Origin: a virus
Direction: 5' to 3' (one strand)
IMG/VR virus record: IMGVR_UViG_3300047319_001872
Location: 186,001 to 250,000 of that record
Length of the DNA: 64,000 nt
Both the position numbers and the translations under genes were made by a program. Positions 32,698-42,084 of the stretch are shown here, in pieces (positions within the stretch are counted from its first letter, which is position 1; every line of letters starts with the position of its first letter). Below the pieces are notes generated by a model, which worked only from the letters and a program-made list of their open reading frames with translations, was not told the DNA's origin and ran no database searches.

Positions 32698-32722
32698 ATA
32701 GGATGCAAGTATTTTTTTACTG
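32697..32722 (-). promoter_or_regulatory. candidate late promoter
   Basis: The minus strand reads CAGTAA, 15 bases, then CTATG (CATCCTATGCG in full). The CAGTAA begins one base after the stop codon of the 515-aa gene. Copies occur at 48832-48855 and 49426-49452. TATG is the core of phiKZ late promoters. It drives, by inference, the 180-aa gene. Confidence 0.5.
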
Positions 32723-32723
32723 C

Positions 32724-34271
32724 TTAATCTACCACAAATGGAGCAGCAGGTGGGATAAAAGTCGTCGTGTAGCGAGCCATGTTACTCAGGCGCAACTCAT
32801 CGATGCGGCCATTAAACAGCATGGCTGTACTACCGTTGAGGAATTGACCGATCCACAGCGGGTAGGTGTTGTTACCAAATGTTTGAGTACTGGTAACGGT
32901 TTGTACCAACACACCATCGACGAAACATTTCCAACTGTTGCCAGCGCGTACAAAGGCAAAATGCTGCCACGTACCCACTTTGGTACTGCTTGTATCAGGC
33001 GTACCCACGATGACACTACCGTCGGTCCCGAGGATGCGAACCAGGCCACTAGTGGACTGGATATACTGGTAACCTGATTGGGCGCTCGTGCCCTTGGACA
33101 AAATCATGCCGTTTTGAGTGACGTTGTTGTGCCAAGCCCAAAACTCAATCGTCAGATCACCCGTAAAATGCAAATCGGGCGCGTCACTCACAGCAAGATA
33201 TCCGGCACCCGATGGGAAGTAACCGGCACCAAATTTACCTCCAGCACCAGCTACTGCTGCACCATTGTTGGTAACGGTATGGCCGAGCACATCCGCGTAG
33301 GCCGAGGTGCCTGCATTGTCAAAATGCATCAGCAACTTCGTATTGGCTGCGGGACCGACGCCGCTTGCATTAGCAAAGCCAGGCAGATTCACTGTCGTCA
33401 CTGCTGTCGACAACACCACGGAATTCATCAGGTACACATTCGTGCCCGGCGCAAATACGTAGCTGTTCGGATCGACCACCAGCTGCAACTTTGTCGCGTT
33501 CGCTGCAACCGGACCATCCACCACATCCGTCGGATCAAGCGTCAAGCCGTATTGCGTGTTGATCTGAGGGATCAGCGCGCGAATGGTCGTAGCCGAACTA
33601 ATCGTGCCGAGCTTCCAGGTGTTATTGGTGCCACCTAGAAACGCGTTCGCAATGTCCGTGCGATTGTAATAGAGCTTGTACGTGCCTGAGTACTGCTGCA
33701 GCAACGTGCCGATGGGCGCCACCGTCACGTAAGTGTTACAGTTGATCTGTGAACTATCTGCAACGGGCGCGCTCACCGATAACTGTGACTGGGAGATGGT
33801 CTGCTTCGCGTCAGCTTGAATCAATGCCCACAAACCCGCCAAACCTCCTGTCTTAATCTGGAACTGTTTCTTCTGCATGACGAATGCAGAGACTTGACGC
33901 AACTGGCCTTGGGTCGATGACTTCTGCATCGCAAAGGCCGACACCTGACGCAGCGAGCCACTACTGGATAGCTTGGTCCACGTCACTGCGGGCATTGCCC
34001 GGAACTTTGCGCCGATGGCGTCCTGCGTCCATTGCAAGGCCATCACGCGCCGGATCGACATCGTGGGGTTGTCCTGCGACCACTGCAGTGCGGTCACCTT
34101 ACGCAACGTGACAGGCGTGGGTGAGCTGAACCACTGCACTGCCTGCATTTGGCGGAAATACGCGTTGATGTTTTGCGTCGTCCACACGACAGGGGCGGCT
34201 TGACGAACCTGGGCACTACTGCTCGTTCCTTGCCACACCAGTGGGGCGAAGTAGCGAATTGTTGTCGTCAT
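32724..34271 (-). CDS. virion module protein: 17-residue repeats + B + LamG, 515 aa
   Basis: Residues 9-144 are eight near-tandem copies of a 17-residue repeat ('A-x-x-W ... LR-x-V'). Residues 145-290 match module B: LWALIQADAKQTISQ, YKLYYNRTDIA, LIPQINTQYGLTL. The C-terminal part is LamG-like (LLMHFDN, LTIEFWAWHNN, GRIDELRLSNMARYTTTF). The repeat region probably forms a thin fibre or solenoid linking to other parts. The start ATG lies at 34271. It is the only B protein here with an N-terminal repeat extension. Confidence 0.75.
   Translation of the reverse strand: MTTTIRYFAPLVWQGTSSSAQVRQAAPVVWTTQNINAYFRQMQAVQWFSSPTPVTLRKVTALQWSQDNPTMSIRRVMALQWTQDAIGAKFRAMPAVTWTKLSSSGSLRQVSAFAMQKSSTQGQLRQVSAFVMQKKQFQIKTGGLAGLWALIQADAKQTISQSQLSVSAPVADSSQINCNTYVTVAPIGTLLQQYSGTYKLYYNRTDIANAFLGGTNNTWKLGTISSATTIRALIPQINTQYGLTLDPTDVVDGPVAANATKLQLVVDPNSYVFAPGTNVYLMNSVVLSTAVTTVNLPGFANASGVGPAANTKLLMHFDNAGTSAYADVLGHTVTNNGAAVAGAGGKFGAGYFPSGAGYLAVSDAPDLHFTGDLTIEFWAWHNNVTQNGMILSKGTSAQSGYQYIQSTSGLVRILGTDGSVIVGTPDTSSTKVGTWQHFAFVRAGNSWKCFVDGVLVQTVTSTQTFGNNTYPLWIGQFLNGSTAMLFNGRIDELRLSNMARYTTTFIPPAAPFVVD
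33840..34247 (-). repeat. eight degenerate 17-residue repeats
   Basis: Successive units such as APVVWTTQNINAYFRQM, TALQWSQDNPTMSIRRV and SAFAMQKSSTQGQLRQV keep exact 17-residue spacing. A hydrophobic residue and Trp or Met stand at positions 3-5 and an Arg at 15. The last unit loses the Arg. The DNA copies have diverged, so the array is old. Confidence 0.85.
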
Positions 34272-34281
34272 TCACTCCTCC

Positions 34282-35355
34282 TTAGTTAGTGGGTGTCAGT
34301 ACGAACTGAGTCTGGTTAATCTTCGCGCCTGTCCAGTTTGAACCATCCGGCGCTTTCGTCTGCCAAGGCAACTTTTGATTCAGTACCAGTCCATTGCTAT
34401 TGGCAAACTGGCCAAGCGGTGAAACGTTACTGGAAGCATCCGCAAAGCTCGCTGCAATCTTGGCGGGACCAGCCCCACTCGGTTGAAACGACAGTGTGGG
34501 TTGAACAGCCAGGACTTTCTGACTACTGTCATTAACGGTGACGCCCATCGTCACTGCCAGGGACTGGTTATCTGCCGGAGCCTGCGCATAGGGGCTAATG
34601 ACGGGCGGGTTTTGGTTAGCGGTATTGAGCACCGTCACCAGATCTGCTGCGCCGTTAGGTACCCATTCCGAGCCCGACGCGGCCGCCGTGCGCGACGCTT
34701 TGGCGCGAATCGGACCCAGTCGACCCGGCGTCGATGCATCCACGTCGAGAAAATAGAAGTCGCGATAGCCGCGTGCGTAATTCGCGCTCCCGGTGGACGC
34801 GCCTCCAAAGGTAATGTAGCCCGTGCTGTTAAAGACAGCGGACGTCACCGTACCGGAATTGATCAAAACGCCGTTGCCATACACCTGGAACGTCAGTGCA
34901 CTACGATCGATAAAGACCTCAATGTAGATTTCACCACCCACACCCACCATCCCTGCTGCGATCAGATGTGACTCATCGAGCAGCGAAGTCCAGCTACCGA
35001 AGGATGTGCTGTTGGTCACGATGACCACATGGGGTGCACCGAGCGTGTTATTCACGATCAGCTTCGTGCGGAAACCAAACCAATACTGCGTTGCCACGCT
35101 CCAGTCCTGCACAGCTGCGGTGGGTACAAAGAGCGCCCCGCATTGACCGGACGAATTAGCGGCGTTCGACAAGAAGCCATCGGCCGTCACGGAGAAGATG
35201 TTGCTGGGGGTAGTGTTATTAACGTAGGTGAGCGGCTGACCGACATTGCCAGTATACTGGTTGTAGATCGTGTTGCCGTTATAACTCGATCCCGCGGCAC
35301 TCAGTGTCATCCCCACTGGCGCATTCTCAAAATGCCACAAATCGTGAAGGGCCAT
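34282..35355 (-). CDS. virion module protein, A type, 357 aa
   Basis: Belongs to the five-member A family: it starts MALHDLWHFENAP, contains the strand-rich body with GYRDFYFLDVDAS and GRLGPIRAKAS around residue 200, and ends with a beta region (WTGAKINQTQFVLTP). No LamG part is present. The function is unknown; location among fibre-like module proteins suggests a virion surface component. Start codon ATG at 35355. Confidence 0.75.
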   Translation of the reverse strand: MALHDLWHFENAPVGMTLSAAGSSYNGNTIYNQYTGNVGQPLTYVNNTTPSNIFSVTADGFLSNAANSSGQCGALFVPTAAVQDWSVATQYWFGFRTKLIVNNTLGAPHVVIVTNSTSFGSWTSLLDESHLIAAGMVGVGGEIYIEVFIDRSALTFQVYGNGVLINSGTVTSAVFNSTGYITFGGASTGSANYARGYRDFYFLDVDASTPGRLGPIRAKASRTAAASGSEWVPNGAADLVTVLNTANQNPPVISPYAQAPADNQSLAVTMGVTVNDSSQKVLAVQPTLSFQPSGAGPAKIAASFADASSNVSPLGQFANSNGLVLNQKLPWQTKAPDGSNWTGAKINQTQFVLTPTN

Positions 35356-35370
35356 GTTCGTTACTCTCTG

Positions 35371-36420
35371 TTACGGGGTGAGGGTCGCGACCATCGCCGC
35401 CAACGACTGGGGTGTGAAGGGCGTGCCATCCGGTGCTTTCTCGAGCACAAACGCGTTCTGATTCCAGTACATCTGGGCGCCGTTCGGATAGGTAATTTGC
35501 TTACCATTCACGGACTGGCCGTTATACGAAACACTCGCCTGTGGGGCGAAGATGTAACTCGCCGTGCGCTGGCCCGACACGTCCGCTTTCGCAGCGAGAA
35601 TACTCTCGCCTGCAATCAGGCCCGCATTCGAGAGCTTGAACTGCAACGGGTCCATGGTCGCGGGCTCTGTCAGCAGCGGTGCATTTTGAGACCCGGCCGT
35701 TGTGCCAAGCGGCGTCGACAGGTCGACCAACGCCGTGCTGCTATCGCTGGAGGTCCAGTTCGGTGCCGTCACGCTGGCCAAAGCGGCAGGCGTAACATCC
35801 ACCGGACCGAGGCGATTACATTGCGTGGCATCCTGGGTGTCATCGATGAAGTACACATCGCGCAGGTACCAGGTGTAAGTAGCTGAAGGATTGTTACAGC
35901 CCCATACCAACCAGGCGTTGCCGTCCGCCGACACGAACGCATTGAAGTCAAAGAACGTGCTCGACACTTGCACCCCGTCGATCCACACCACGATCTGGGT
36001 GTTGGCACGATCAATCATTACCTCGATGTACTGGGGGGTGTTTAGTGCCAGCTGCGTATTCAGCACCAGGGTCTGCTTAGTGCCTGCTGTGTTCTGTAAA
36101 TACAGCACCGGGACGGACAGGCTGTTATTATTGACCTGAAACCGCATCCCGATAAAGCTGCGCGGCGCGCTAAAAACGCTGAGGTTCTGATAGGGGATGG
36201 AAATGAGCGGATTGTAGGTCCCGTAATTCGTGTTCGGATACGGGTTAGTGGCGCCAATGCACGTCAGCCAGTTCGCCCAGCTGCCGGTCCCTTTGATCAC
36301 GGTTCCGTAGTTAGTGTAATAGTTGGTGACCACAATATCGCCGCGCAAGTAGTTAAGCGCCGTGGCACCTGCCGTGTAAGGAGGGATATTGTCGAAGCCC
36401 CAAAAATCTCGGATAGCCAT
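35371..36420 (-). CDS. virion module protein, A type, 349 aa
   Basis: Same layout as its neighbour: MAIRDFWGFDN start, LRDVYFIDDTQDA and NRLGPVDVTPAA, then APNWTSSDSSTALVD. It ends in a beta-rich tail with PLQFKLSNAGL and APDGTPFTPQSL. It differs mainly in short insertions. It is transcribed from the unit that starts after the terminator at 36449-36487. Confidence 0.75.
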   Translation of the reverse strand: MAIRDFWGFDNIPPYTAGATALNYLRGDIVVTNYYTNYGTVIKGTGSWANWLTCIGATNPYPNTNYGTYNPLISIPYQNLSVFSAPRSFIGMRFQVNNNSLSVPVLYLQNTAGTKQTLVLNTQLALNTPQYIEVMIDRANTQIVVWIDGVQVSSTFFDFNAFVSADGNAWLVWGCNNPSATYTWYLRDVYFIDDTQDATQCNRLGPVDVTPAALASVTAPNWTSSDSSTALVDLSTPLGTTAGSQNAPLLTEPATMDPLQFKLSNAGLIAGESILAAKADVSGQRTASYIFAPQASVSYNGQSVNGKQITYPNGAQMYWNQNAFVLEKAPDGTPFTPQSLAAMVATLTP

Positions 36421-36448
36421 CTTTAAACTCTCTTGATGATAACGAACA

Positions 36449-36487
36449 TAAAAACCCCGACACCCTCCCTGAGGAGAGCGTCAGGGC
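36449..36487 (-). terminator. intrinsic terminator
   Basis: CCCTGACGCTCTCC pairs with GGAGGGTGTCGGGG (wobbles) around TCAG, followed by TTTTTATG on the minus strand. It ends the 358-aa gene's unit. Confidence 0.75.
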
Positions 36488-36500
36488 TCTCGTGCCGCTA

Positions 36501-37577
36501 CTAGGTGGTCGACACGGGCTGAACGATCAACTGCGTCGCATTAAAGCGCGCATCACTCCACGCATTGCCACTCGGGTCCGTCGTCTGCACACCCGCCAGA
36601 TCCCGACCGTAATCCATCGTCGTATCGGTGAAACTGTAGTTGGGCAGATTCTTCGTGGCTGAACCGTTATTCAACTGTGCCGTGACTTGCGCCGCTGCCG
36701 TCACGCTTGCCGCCATCTTGTACTGCACCGCAATCATGCCTGCGCCTGCAGGTGCGGTCGACTGATACGTCACCGTAATCGGGTCGTTGGTCGGAGCATT
36801 CGACTGCGTCGGCGCGGGCGACGGTGTAGCGCTGTAGCCGGTCTGGAAATCCAGCAAGGCGGACTTGCCGTCGCTTGACGAATAGTTTGGGGCGGTCACG
36901 GCCGCGTACTGTGCGACCGCGGACTGAATAGGACCCAGTCGCGTATTGGGTAGCGTTGCGTCGCCGTCGATGAAGTAGAAGTCCTGCAGCGAGAAGTTGC
37001 AGGAGTTCGTTGTCACTGCGTTCGAGCCAAATACCAGATACGTAAAACCAGTCGCCAGCACGGCCTTATCGATGATCTTCAACCCATCGACCCAGGCCGT
37101 GTACTGACTGTTGGCGATGTCGAGCATCACCTCCACGTACTGCGTCACATTCACGGTCCGACTGAGCTGCGTCTCGTTCACCAGCGAGGTCGGTGCAACC
37201 GTCGCCGAAGAAGCCGTCCCAAATACCGATGAGGTGCCAGGTGCGGGAATCGCTGAGCTCCAGGTGCGAAAACCAATGTAAGCTTTGGTCGCGCCACTTT
37301 GCAACAAAGGAATATCGGCAAGCGCCACGACCAGTGCCTGAGCCTGCGAGGTGCTATTGCCAAATCCCAGTCCGCCACCACGATAAGTGCCACCCGACGC
37401 ACCTGCCACGACGCTATTGATCACGCAGTTTGACGCACCAGCGCGCAGAATCAGCGTACCCGGATTACCGGTGAGCTGATTATACGCATTGTTCGGTGTG
37501 TACGCAGCGATCGCAGTCAGCGGGATGTTGGATGCGTTGGCAATGTGATCGTACGTCCACAAGGCTCGCAAAGTCAT
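36501..37577 (-). CDS. virion module protein, A type, 358 aa
   Basis: Family A: starts MTLRALWTYDHIAN, contains LQDFYFIDGDATLPNTRLGP, APNYSSSDGKSALLD and a C-terminal part (VQYKMAASVTAAAQV, then WSDARFNATQLIVQP). The start ATG is at 37577. A terminator follows its stop. Confidence 0.75.
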   Translation of the reverse strand: MTLRALWTYDHIANASNIPLTAIAAYTPNNAYNQLTGNPGTLILRAGASNCVINSVVAGASGGTYRGGGLGFGNSTSQAQALVVALADIPLLQSGATKAYIGFRTWSSAIPAPGTSSVFGTASSATVAPTSLVNETQLSRTVNVTQYVEVMLDIANSQYTAWVDGLKIIDKAVLATGFTYLVFGSNAVTTNSCNFSLQDFYFIDGDATLPNTRLGPIQSAVAQYAAVTAPNYSSSDGKSALLDFQTGYSATPSPAPTQSNAPTNDPITVTYQSTAPAGAGMIAVQYKMAASVTAAAQVTAQLNNGSATKNLPNYSFTDTTMDYGRDLAGVQTTDPSGNAWSDARFNATQLIVQPVSTT

Positions 37578-37603
37578 GTTAATCTCTCTTCAAAGAAACT
37601 GGG

Positions 37604-37637
37604 TCTGGAAGCCATTTAGTAAAAAATAACTTCCAGA
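37604..37637 (-). other. hairpin with T-rich loop
   Basis: TCTGGAAG pairs with CTTCCAGA around an 18-nt loop that contains six T. It lies between two array genes (start of the 358-aa gene and end of the 557-aa gene). The long T-rich loop is unlike the UUCG terminators. Confidence 0.5.
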
Positions 37638-37658
37638 ATACACATCATTAGCCGCCTT

Positions 37659-39332
37659 TTAGTCGATCACAAAGGGCGCGGAAGGCGGGGTGAAGTTCGC
37701 GGTGTAGCGTGCGATGTTACTCACCCGCAGTTCATCGATGTAGCCTGGGAACTGCGAAGCCGTATTGTACTGGTTGCCACCGATCGTCCACGTACTGCCC
37801 GACAGACCAAAGGTCAGTGCCGACGTCAGAGTGCCTTGGGCCACCCCGCCGATGTAGCCTGTATAGACACCATTGGCGTACACCACAGCACAATGCTGCC
37901 ATTTGTTGAGCGTAAAGGCGGCGGCCGGGGCCAGTGTCTTCCAACCCGAGCCGTCAGTCAGGTAAATCCCTAATCCCTTATCAGACTGCTGACCAATTGA
38001 GGTTTGGCCTGTAGTGGTATTAGCAGTCTTCGAACTGAGAATGGTCGTGTCGCCCAGTGCTGCGGTCCGATAAAGCCAGAACTCAACCGTCATCGCGCTA
38101 CCGAGCACCATCGTCGCATCGGAAGCAACCGAGAGGTTACCCGTGGTGCTCGAGTTATACGACTTGCTCCCCATGGCCACCTGACCCGTGGTGAGTACAC
38201 CATTGCCGTTCGATGTCCAGGTCCGACCTGTGTCATCGACGAAACTTTCCATGTGCATCAAGACCACGGTGTTGAGGGTCTTCGGCGTGAGGATTGCGCT
38301 CGACGCATTGATCTTTGCCGGTGTCCACAACCCACCGTCAGGCGCCTTACGTTGCACACCCCACTTTTGGTTGAAGAGGTTCGTGTTGGGTGGCACGACA
38401 ATTTTACCCGCAGCCAGCGTGTTCGATGCCTGGCTAAAGGATACATCGATCGAATTCGACGCTGAATCACCGATCAGGGTGAGCTGTGGCTGCACGGCGA
38501 TGATGGGCACATTCGCTGCCACGCTGGTGCTTAGGTTCGCAGTCACAGGCTGGTTGTTCGCCGGAGCTGACGCACTCGGCGTGGTGACCGGCGGGTTCTG
38601 CAAGGCAGTTGTCAATGCCGTGGGCAAATCCGCTGCACTATTGAGTGTCCAGTCCGTTCCAGCGATATTCGAAAGACCCGCGTGCGATGAACGAATCGGA
38701 CCCAGTCGTACCGTATCGGTGCTATCAAAATCCAAAAAGTAGAAATCCCGATAACCCCGCGCAGCATTGGCCGTTCCTACTGTACTACCGGTTCCAAACA
38801 CACCGTAACCCGTCGCCGGAAAGGCACTGGCGGAGAATGTCGTCGAACGCACCAGATTACCATTCACATACAGCCAGTACGTGAGCGCCACCGAATCAAC
38901 GATAAGCTCCACATAGAGCTCGGTATTAGCTGGAGCGACCAGATCCGCTTCCGAGATCCAGATCAGCAACGTCGCGGTCGCAAAGCCTGCGGTGGTGATG
39001 AACACTCGGCCCGGCGTGGAGCCGGTCACTGCTTGACTGGATTTGGTTCGAAAACCGATACCCCACTTGGTGGCACCGCTCATGTTCAGCGCTTGGGCGA
39101 GCTTAAACCAAATCATGCTGCCGTTGCCGCTCGAGTTATTCGTCGAGGTAGCAAAGCCATTTGCGTCCACCGCCAGCGTACTGCCACTGTAAGTGTAGGT
39201 GCAGCCTGGGTTTCCGGTGTAGTAGTTGTAAACGTTGCTCGGCCCCGTGGTCGAGGTGAGGTCAGTCGTGCCGGTGAGCAAACTCGTACCCACTGGCGCA
39301 TTATCAAACGACCACAAGTCATGGATTGCCAT
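37659..39332 (-). CDS. virion module protein, A + LamG, 557 aa
   Basis: The first ~340 residues follow the A plan (MAIHDLWSFDNAP, YRDFYFLDFDSTDTVRLGPI, TDWTLNSAADLPTAL), followed by a LamG domain (VVLMHMESFVDD, MTVEFWLYRTAA, YTGYIGGVAQG, and the ending YIDELRVSNIARYTANF). Adding LamG to an A backbone shows the modules can be exchanged. It probably sits on the virion surface and might contact receptors. Confidence 0.75.
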   Translation of the reverse strand: MAIHDLWSFDNAPVGTSLLTGTTDLTSTTGPSNVYNYYTGNPGCTYTYSGSTLAVDANGFATSTNNSSGNGSMIWFKLAQALNMSGATKWGIGFRTKSSQAVTGSTPGRVFITTAGFATATLLIWISEADLVAPANTELYVELIVDSVALTYWLYVNGNLVRSTTFSASAFPATGYGVFGTGSTVGTANAARGYRDFYFLDFDSTDTVRLGPIRSSHAGLSNIAGTDWTLNSAADLPTALTTALQNPPVTTPSASAPANNQPVTANLSTSVAANVPIIAVQPQLTLIGDSASNSIDVSFSQASNTLAAGKIVVPPNTNLFNQKWGVQRKAPDGGLWTPAKINASSAILTPKTLNTVVLMHMESFVDDTGRTWTSNGNGVLTTGQVAMGSKSYNSSTTGNLSVASDATMVLGSAMTVEFWLYRTAALGDTTILSSKTANTTTGQTSIGQQSDKGLGIYLTDGSGWKTLAPAAAFTLNKWQHCAVVYANGVYTGYIGGVAQGTLTSALTFGLSGSTWTIGGNQYNTASQFPGYIDELRVSNIARYTANFTPPSAPFVID

Positions 39333-39419
39333 AACCTACTCCAATGTAATTCGATGACATAAGTGGACACCCAATCTCCTCTCCTCACCTAGGAGAAGAG
39401 ACCGAATGCCCTCTCATGT

Positions 39420-41144
39420 TTAGTTGATGTTTGCCGCCGTGGTCGACTGCGGCTGCAACACCAGGTTGGTCGCCGAAATGGTACTGCTAGTCCAGGCGTT
39501 GCCGTTCGGATCGGTCGTCTGAATGCCCGCCAGATCTCGTGTGTACTGCGCCGCGGTATCGCGAAACTGATACGTCGCCAGTGCCTTGTTGGTTGCGCCT
39601 TCTTGGAGCGAAGCCAACAGGTTGATCGCAAACGGTACCTGCGCGGCAAGCTTATACTGCATCGCGAGAACCTTCTGTCCGGCCGGAACGCTCGGAGCGA
39701 AGTTCACCGTCATGGGTTGATTATCCGCACCGTTTTGGACGAACGGCGTAATGGCCGCTGTGGCCGCGTAAGCCGTCTGCAAAGCCGACACTGTGTTACC
39801 ACTCGAATCCGCCACGTAGGTCGAACCGTTAAGTACGCTCGCGTCCAGGTGCATCAGGAGCATGGTGTTGGCGTCTGTCGTGAACGGCCCAGTCGGCGGA
39901 GTAAAGCCCGTGGTGTAACGCGCCATATTCGAGACCCGGAACTCGTCAATATAACCTTGCCAGGGACTGGTTAGATTGTTATTATTGCCGAGAATCAGGT
40001 TCGACGTATTGTTACCGAACGTCGCGTTGCCCGCCACGTTACCCAGCGCCACCCCGTTCTGGTAAATGGTCCAGGTGCCTTGGTAGCGGACCAGCGCCAG
40101 GTGGAACCACTGGTTGACCACCGGGTTACCCGTCACACTGAGCGCGGGCGTGCCCGAAGTCTGGTCGGTAAGGAGCTGCCATACGCCCGAGACATACTGC
40201 AAACGGGCCCACGGTGAAGCGCCTGAGTCCTTACACATAAAACCTACCGACTGCCCAGCATTGGTGCTCATGGCCCAGCACTCGTACGTCATGTCACCCG
40301 TTACCGTGCGGTACTGCACGGCATCAGGAATCACCACTGCGCCGCTGGCGACACCATTCGTCGTAAATGAAGCGGGGCCAAACTTCGCCTGAGCATTCGA
40401 AATCGCCGATGCACCATTCAGCGTACCGATAAAGTTTCCGTAGTTCGGCGCTTGCACGCCACTGACAAGCGGGATAAGCGGGGTGCTCGTGATCGGACCG
40501 AGCCGACCATTGGGCTTGGTGGCGTCCACATCCAAGAAATAGAAGTCCCGGAAGGCCTGTCCGAACGAGCCACTAAAGGGTTGACCACTGTAGACGAAGT
40601 GAGTGAAACCAGTTGGCAACGTCCCACTGCTAGTTGCCACGCCATTGACGTAAGTCTGATACGTATGGTTAGCGTTATCCAGGAAGACTTCAACGTACTG
40701 CGCACCTGCTACGCCTGCTGTCACGCGATTAAGCTGGGTTTCGTTGATAAGTGAAACGACGTTGGCACCGCCCCCGCCCAACACACCCGCTGCGGATGAC
40801 GGCAACACACCGAAACAGTTACAACTGCCAGGTGCAAGACCAGTGGCGTAGGTACGGAAGCCCAACCAGGCCTGCGTAGCGCCGCCCTGAAACAGACCAG
40901 AGTCCGCCAGCGAAATCACATAACCCGCATACAGCGTAGAGTTACTGACCCCGAGACTCAGCCAGCCCGGTGAAGGCGTGGTGCTGATGTTAGCGCCATT
41001 GGAGCTGTTGCCGGTCATCATCGCGCCAGGCGCGCCGTACTGGGTCTGAAAGCTATTCGGTGTAGCATAGGTAGTGCCGACCGTCAGCGCAAACGCAGCC
41101 GTGAGCTGAACATGGTCAAACGAGATTAATGCGCGGAGCGTCAT
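39420..41144 (-). CDS. virion module protein, A with inserted LamG, 574 aa
   Basis: Start at the ATG at 41144, with AGAGGG upstream. The first ~230 residues are A type (MTLRALISFDHV, FRDFYFLDVDATKPNGRLGP). A LamG domain is inserted at about 240-430 (MTYECWAMSTN, WTIYQNGVALG, YIDEFRVSNMARYTTGF). The A-type C-terminal part then continues (MTVNFAPSVPAG, VLAMQYKLAAQVPF, ARDLAGIQTTD-like). This is the only A member with an internal LamG. Confidence 0.75.
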   Translation of the reverse strand: MTLRALISFDHVQLTAAFALTVGTTYATPNSFQTQYGAPGAMMTGNSSNGANISTTPSPGWLSLGVSNSTLYAGYVISLADSGLFQGGATQAWLGFRTYATGLAPGSCNCFGVLPSSAAGVLGGGGANVVSLINETQLNRVTAGVAGAQYVEVFLDNANHTYQTYVNGVATSSGTLPTGFTHFVYSGQPFSGSFGQAFRDFYFLDVDATKPNGRLGPITSTPLIPLVSGVQAPNYGNFIGTLNGASAISNAQAKFGPASFTTNGVASGAVVIPDAVQYRTVTGDMTYECWAMSTNAGQSVGFMCKDSGASPWARLQYVSGVWQLLTDQTSGTPALSVTGNPVVNQWFHLALVRYQGTWTIYQNGVALGNVAGNATFGNNTSNLILGNNNNLTSPWQGYIDEFRVSNMARYTTGFTPPTGPFTTDANTMLLMHLDASVLNGSTYVADSSGNTVSALQTAYAATAAITPFVQNGADNQPMTVNFAPSVPAGQKVLAMQYKLAAQVPFAINLLASLQEGATNKALATYQFRDTAAQYTRDLAGIQTTDPNGNAWTSSTISATNLVLQPQSTTAANIN

Positions 41145-41180
41145 GATTCCCTCTGTCAAAAAGCTTAATGCATATTCCAG

Positions 41181-41205
41181 GAAAGCCTCTGGGAGGCCCT
41201 CCCAG
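41181..41205 (-). terminator. probable terminator
   Basis: CTGGGAG pairs with CTCCCAG around GGC, followed by a short T-run (TTTCC). It lies between the 114-aa gene stop and the start of the A+LamG gene. Confidence 0.5.
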
Positions 41206-41213
41206 AATCGGTA

Positions 41214-41558
41214 TTACGCTTGCCGAGGTGTTTCGTTGTACTGCAAAACCAGAAGATTGTGTGGACCATTGGCCCACGGCAACTCCAGCACCAGCGCGTA
41301 CTTGAACAAAGCGTTCGAGGGCAGGTGCGTGTGGTTCACGCCGTTAAACCTCACCTCGGCTCCAGCCAACGTATAAGGCTCTTCTTCTTTGTCGGTCCAT
41401 TGGGCACGATGCTCGCCCTTGTCATGGGTGCTCAGAGATGCCGCCAGGAGCGTCACATCCGTCGCACTCAGTGTACCGAGTGGTACTTTTGCCAGCACAT
41501 CGCCATCGCTGGAAAAGTCCGTGAAGAAGAGATAGTTCGGCCAAAAAGTCGTTGCCAT
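41214..41558 (-). CDS. virion module protein, C only, 114 aa
   Basis: The protein matches the C-terminal part of the B-C proteins: YLFFTDFSSDGDVL, then AGAEVRFNGVNHTHL, NALFKYALVLELP and LLVLQYNE at the end. AAGGATGTGAG precedes the ATG. It lies 13 bases after a gene encoding only module B, so the pair looks like a split B-C gene. Confidence 0.7.
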   Translation of the reverse strand: MATTFWPNYLFFTDFSSDGDVLAKVPLGTLSATDVTLLAASLSTHDKGEHRAQWTDKEEEPYTLAGAEVRFNGVNHTHLPSNALFKYALVLELPWANGPHNLLVLQYNETPRQA

Positions 41559-41571
41559 CTCACATCCTTTC

Positions 41572-42072
41572 TTAGAAGCCCGTCAGCACGTTCGAGTAGA
41601 ACAGATTACTGATGTTAGGCAAGGGGGCCAACACGCAGTCAAACGAACCGGTGTACCCGTAGGAGGTCGACAGTGCGGTCAACGTCACATGGGTGTTACC
41701 ATCACCGCCGGTAGTCGTCGTCGCGTCAGCGATGTCGTTCATCGTCAGCGTAAAACCATACTGGTCACGAATCGTGTTCAGTACGGTCGAGACGTCATTA
41801 CTGGGCGCTGCCACCAGCAGCACCGGACTGAAGTTCGCCCAGGCACCCAGATCGAGTCGATCGTAGTACAGCGTCATCTCACCCCGAAGCGGCGCTCCGG
41901 CGTTCATCGACACGTGGACCTTGGTGTTCTTGCCATTAGCCACTCCGGCCTGCTCAGCAGTCGTGGTCGGTTTTAACGCCACCACGGTAAACTGGCTGGA
42001 CGTCACCGTCACGCCGGAGGCTGCACTGATTAACGAGGCGAGGTCGTCGCTCGAATTTTGATACAAACTCAC
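41572..42072 (-). CDS. virion module protein, B only, 166 aa
   Basis: Module B: DLASLISAASGVTVT, MTLYYDRLDLG, VLNTIRDQYGFTLTMNDI, then TALSTSYGYTGSF. The GTG start at 42072 has GGGAGG 5 nt upstream; an ATG two bases upstream is out of frame and stops at once. The stop comes just where B-C proteins continue into module C, which is encoded by the next gene. Confidence 0.7.
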   Translation of the reverse strand: MSLYQNSSDDLASLISAASGVTVTSSQFTVVALKPTTTAEQAGVANGKNTKVHVSMNAGAPLRGEMTLYYDRLDLGAWANFSPVLLVAAPSNDVSTVLNTIRDQYGFTLTMNDIADATTTTGGDGNTHVTLTALSTSYGYTGSFDCVLAPLPNISNLFYSNVLTGF

Positions 42073-42084
42073 ATCGACCTCCCT

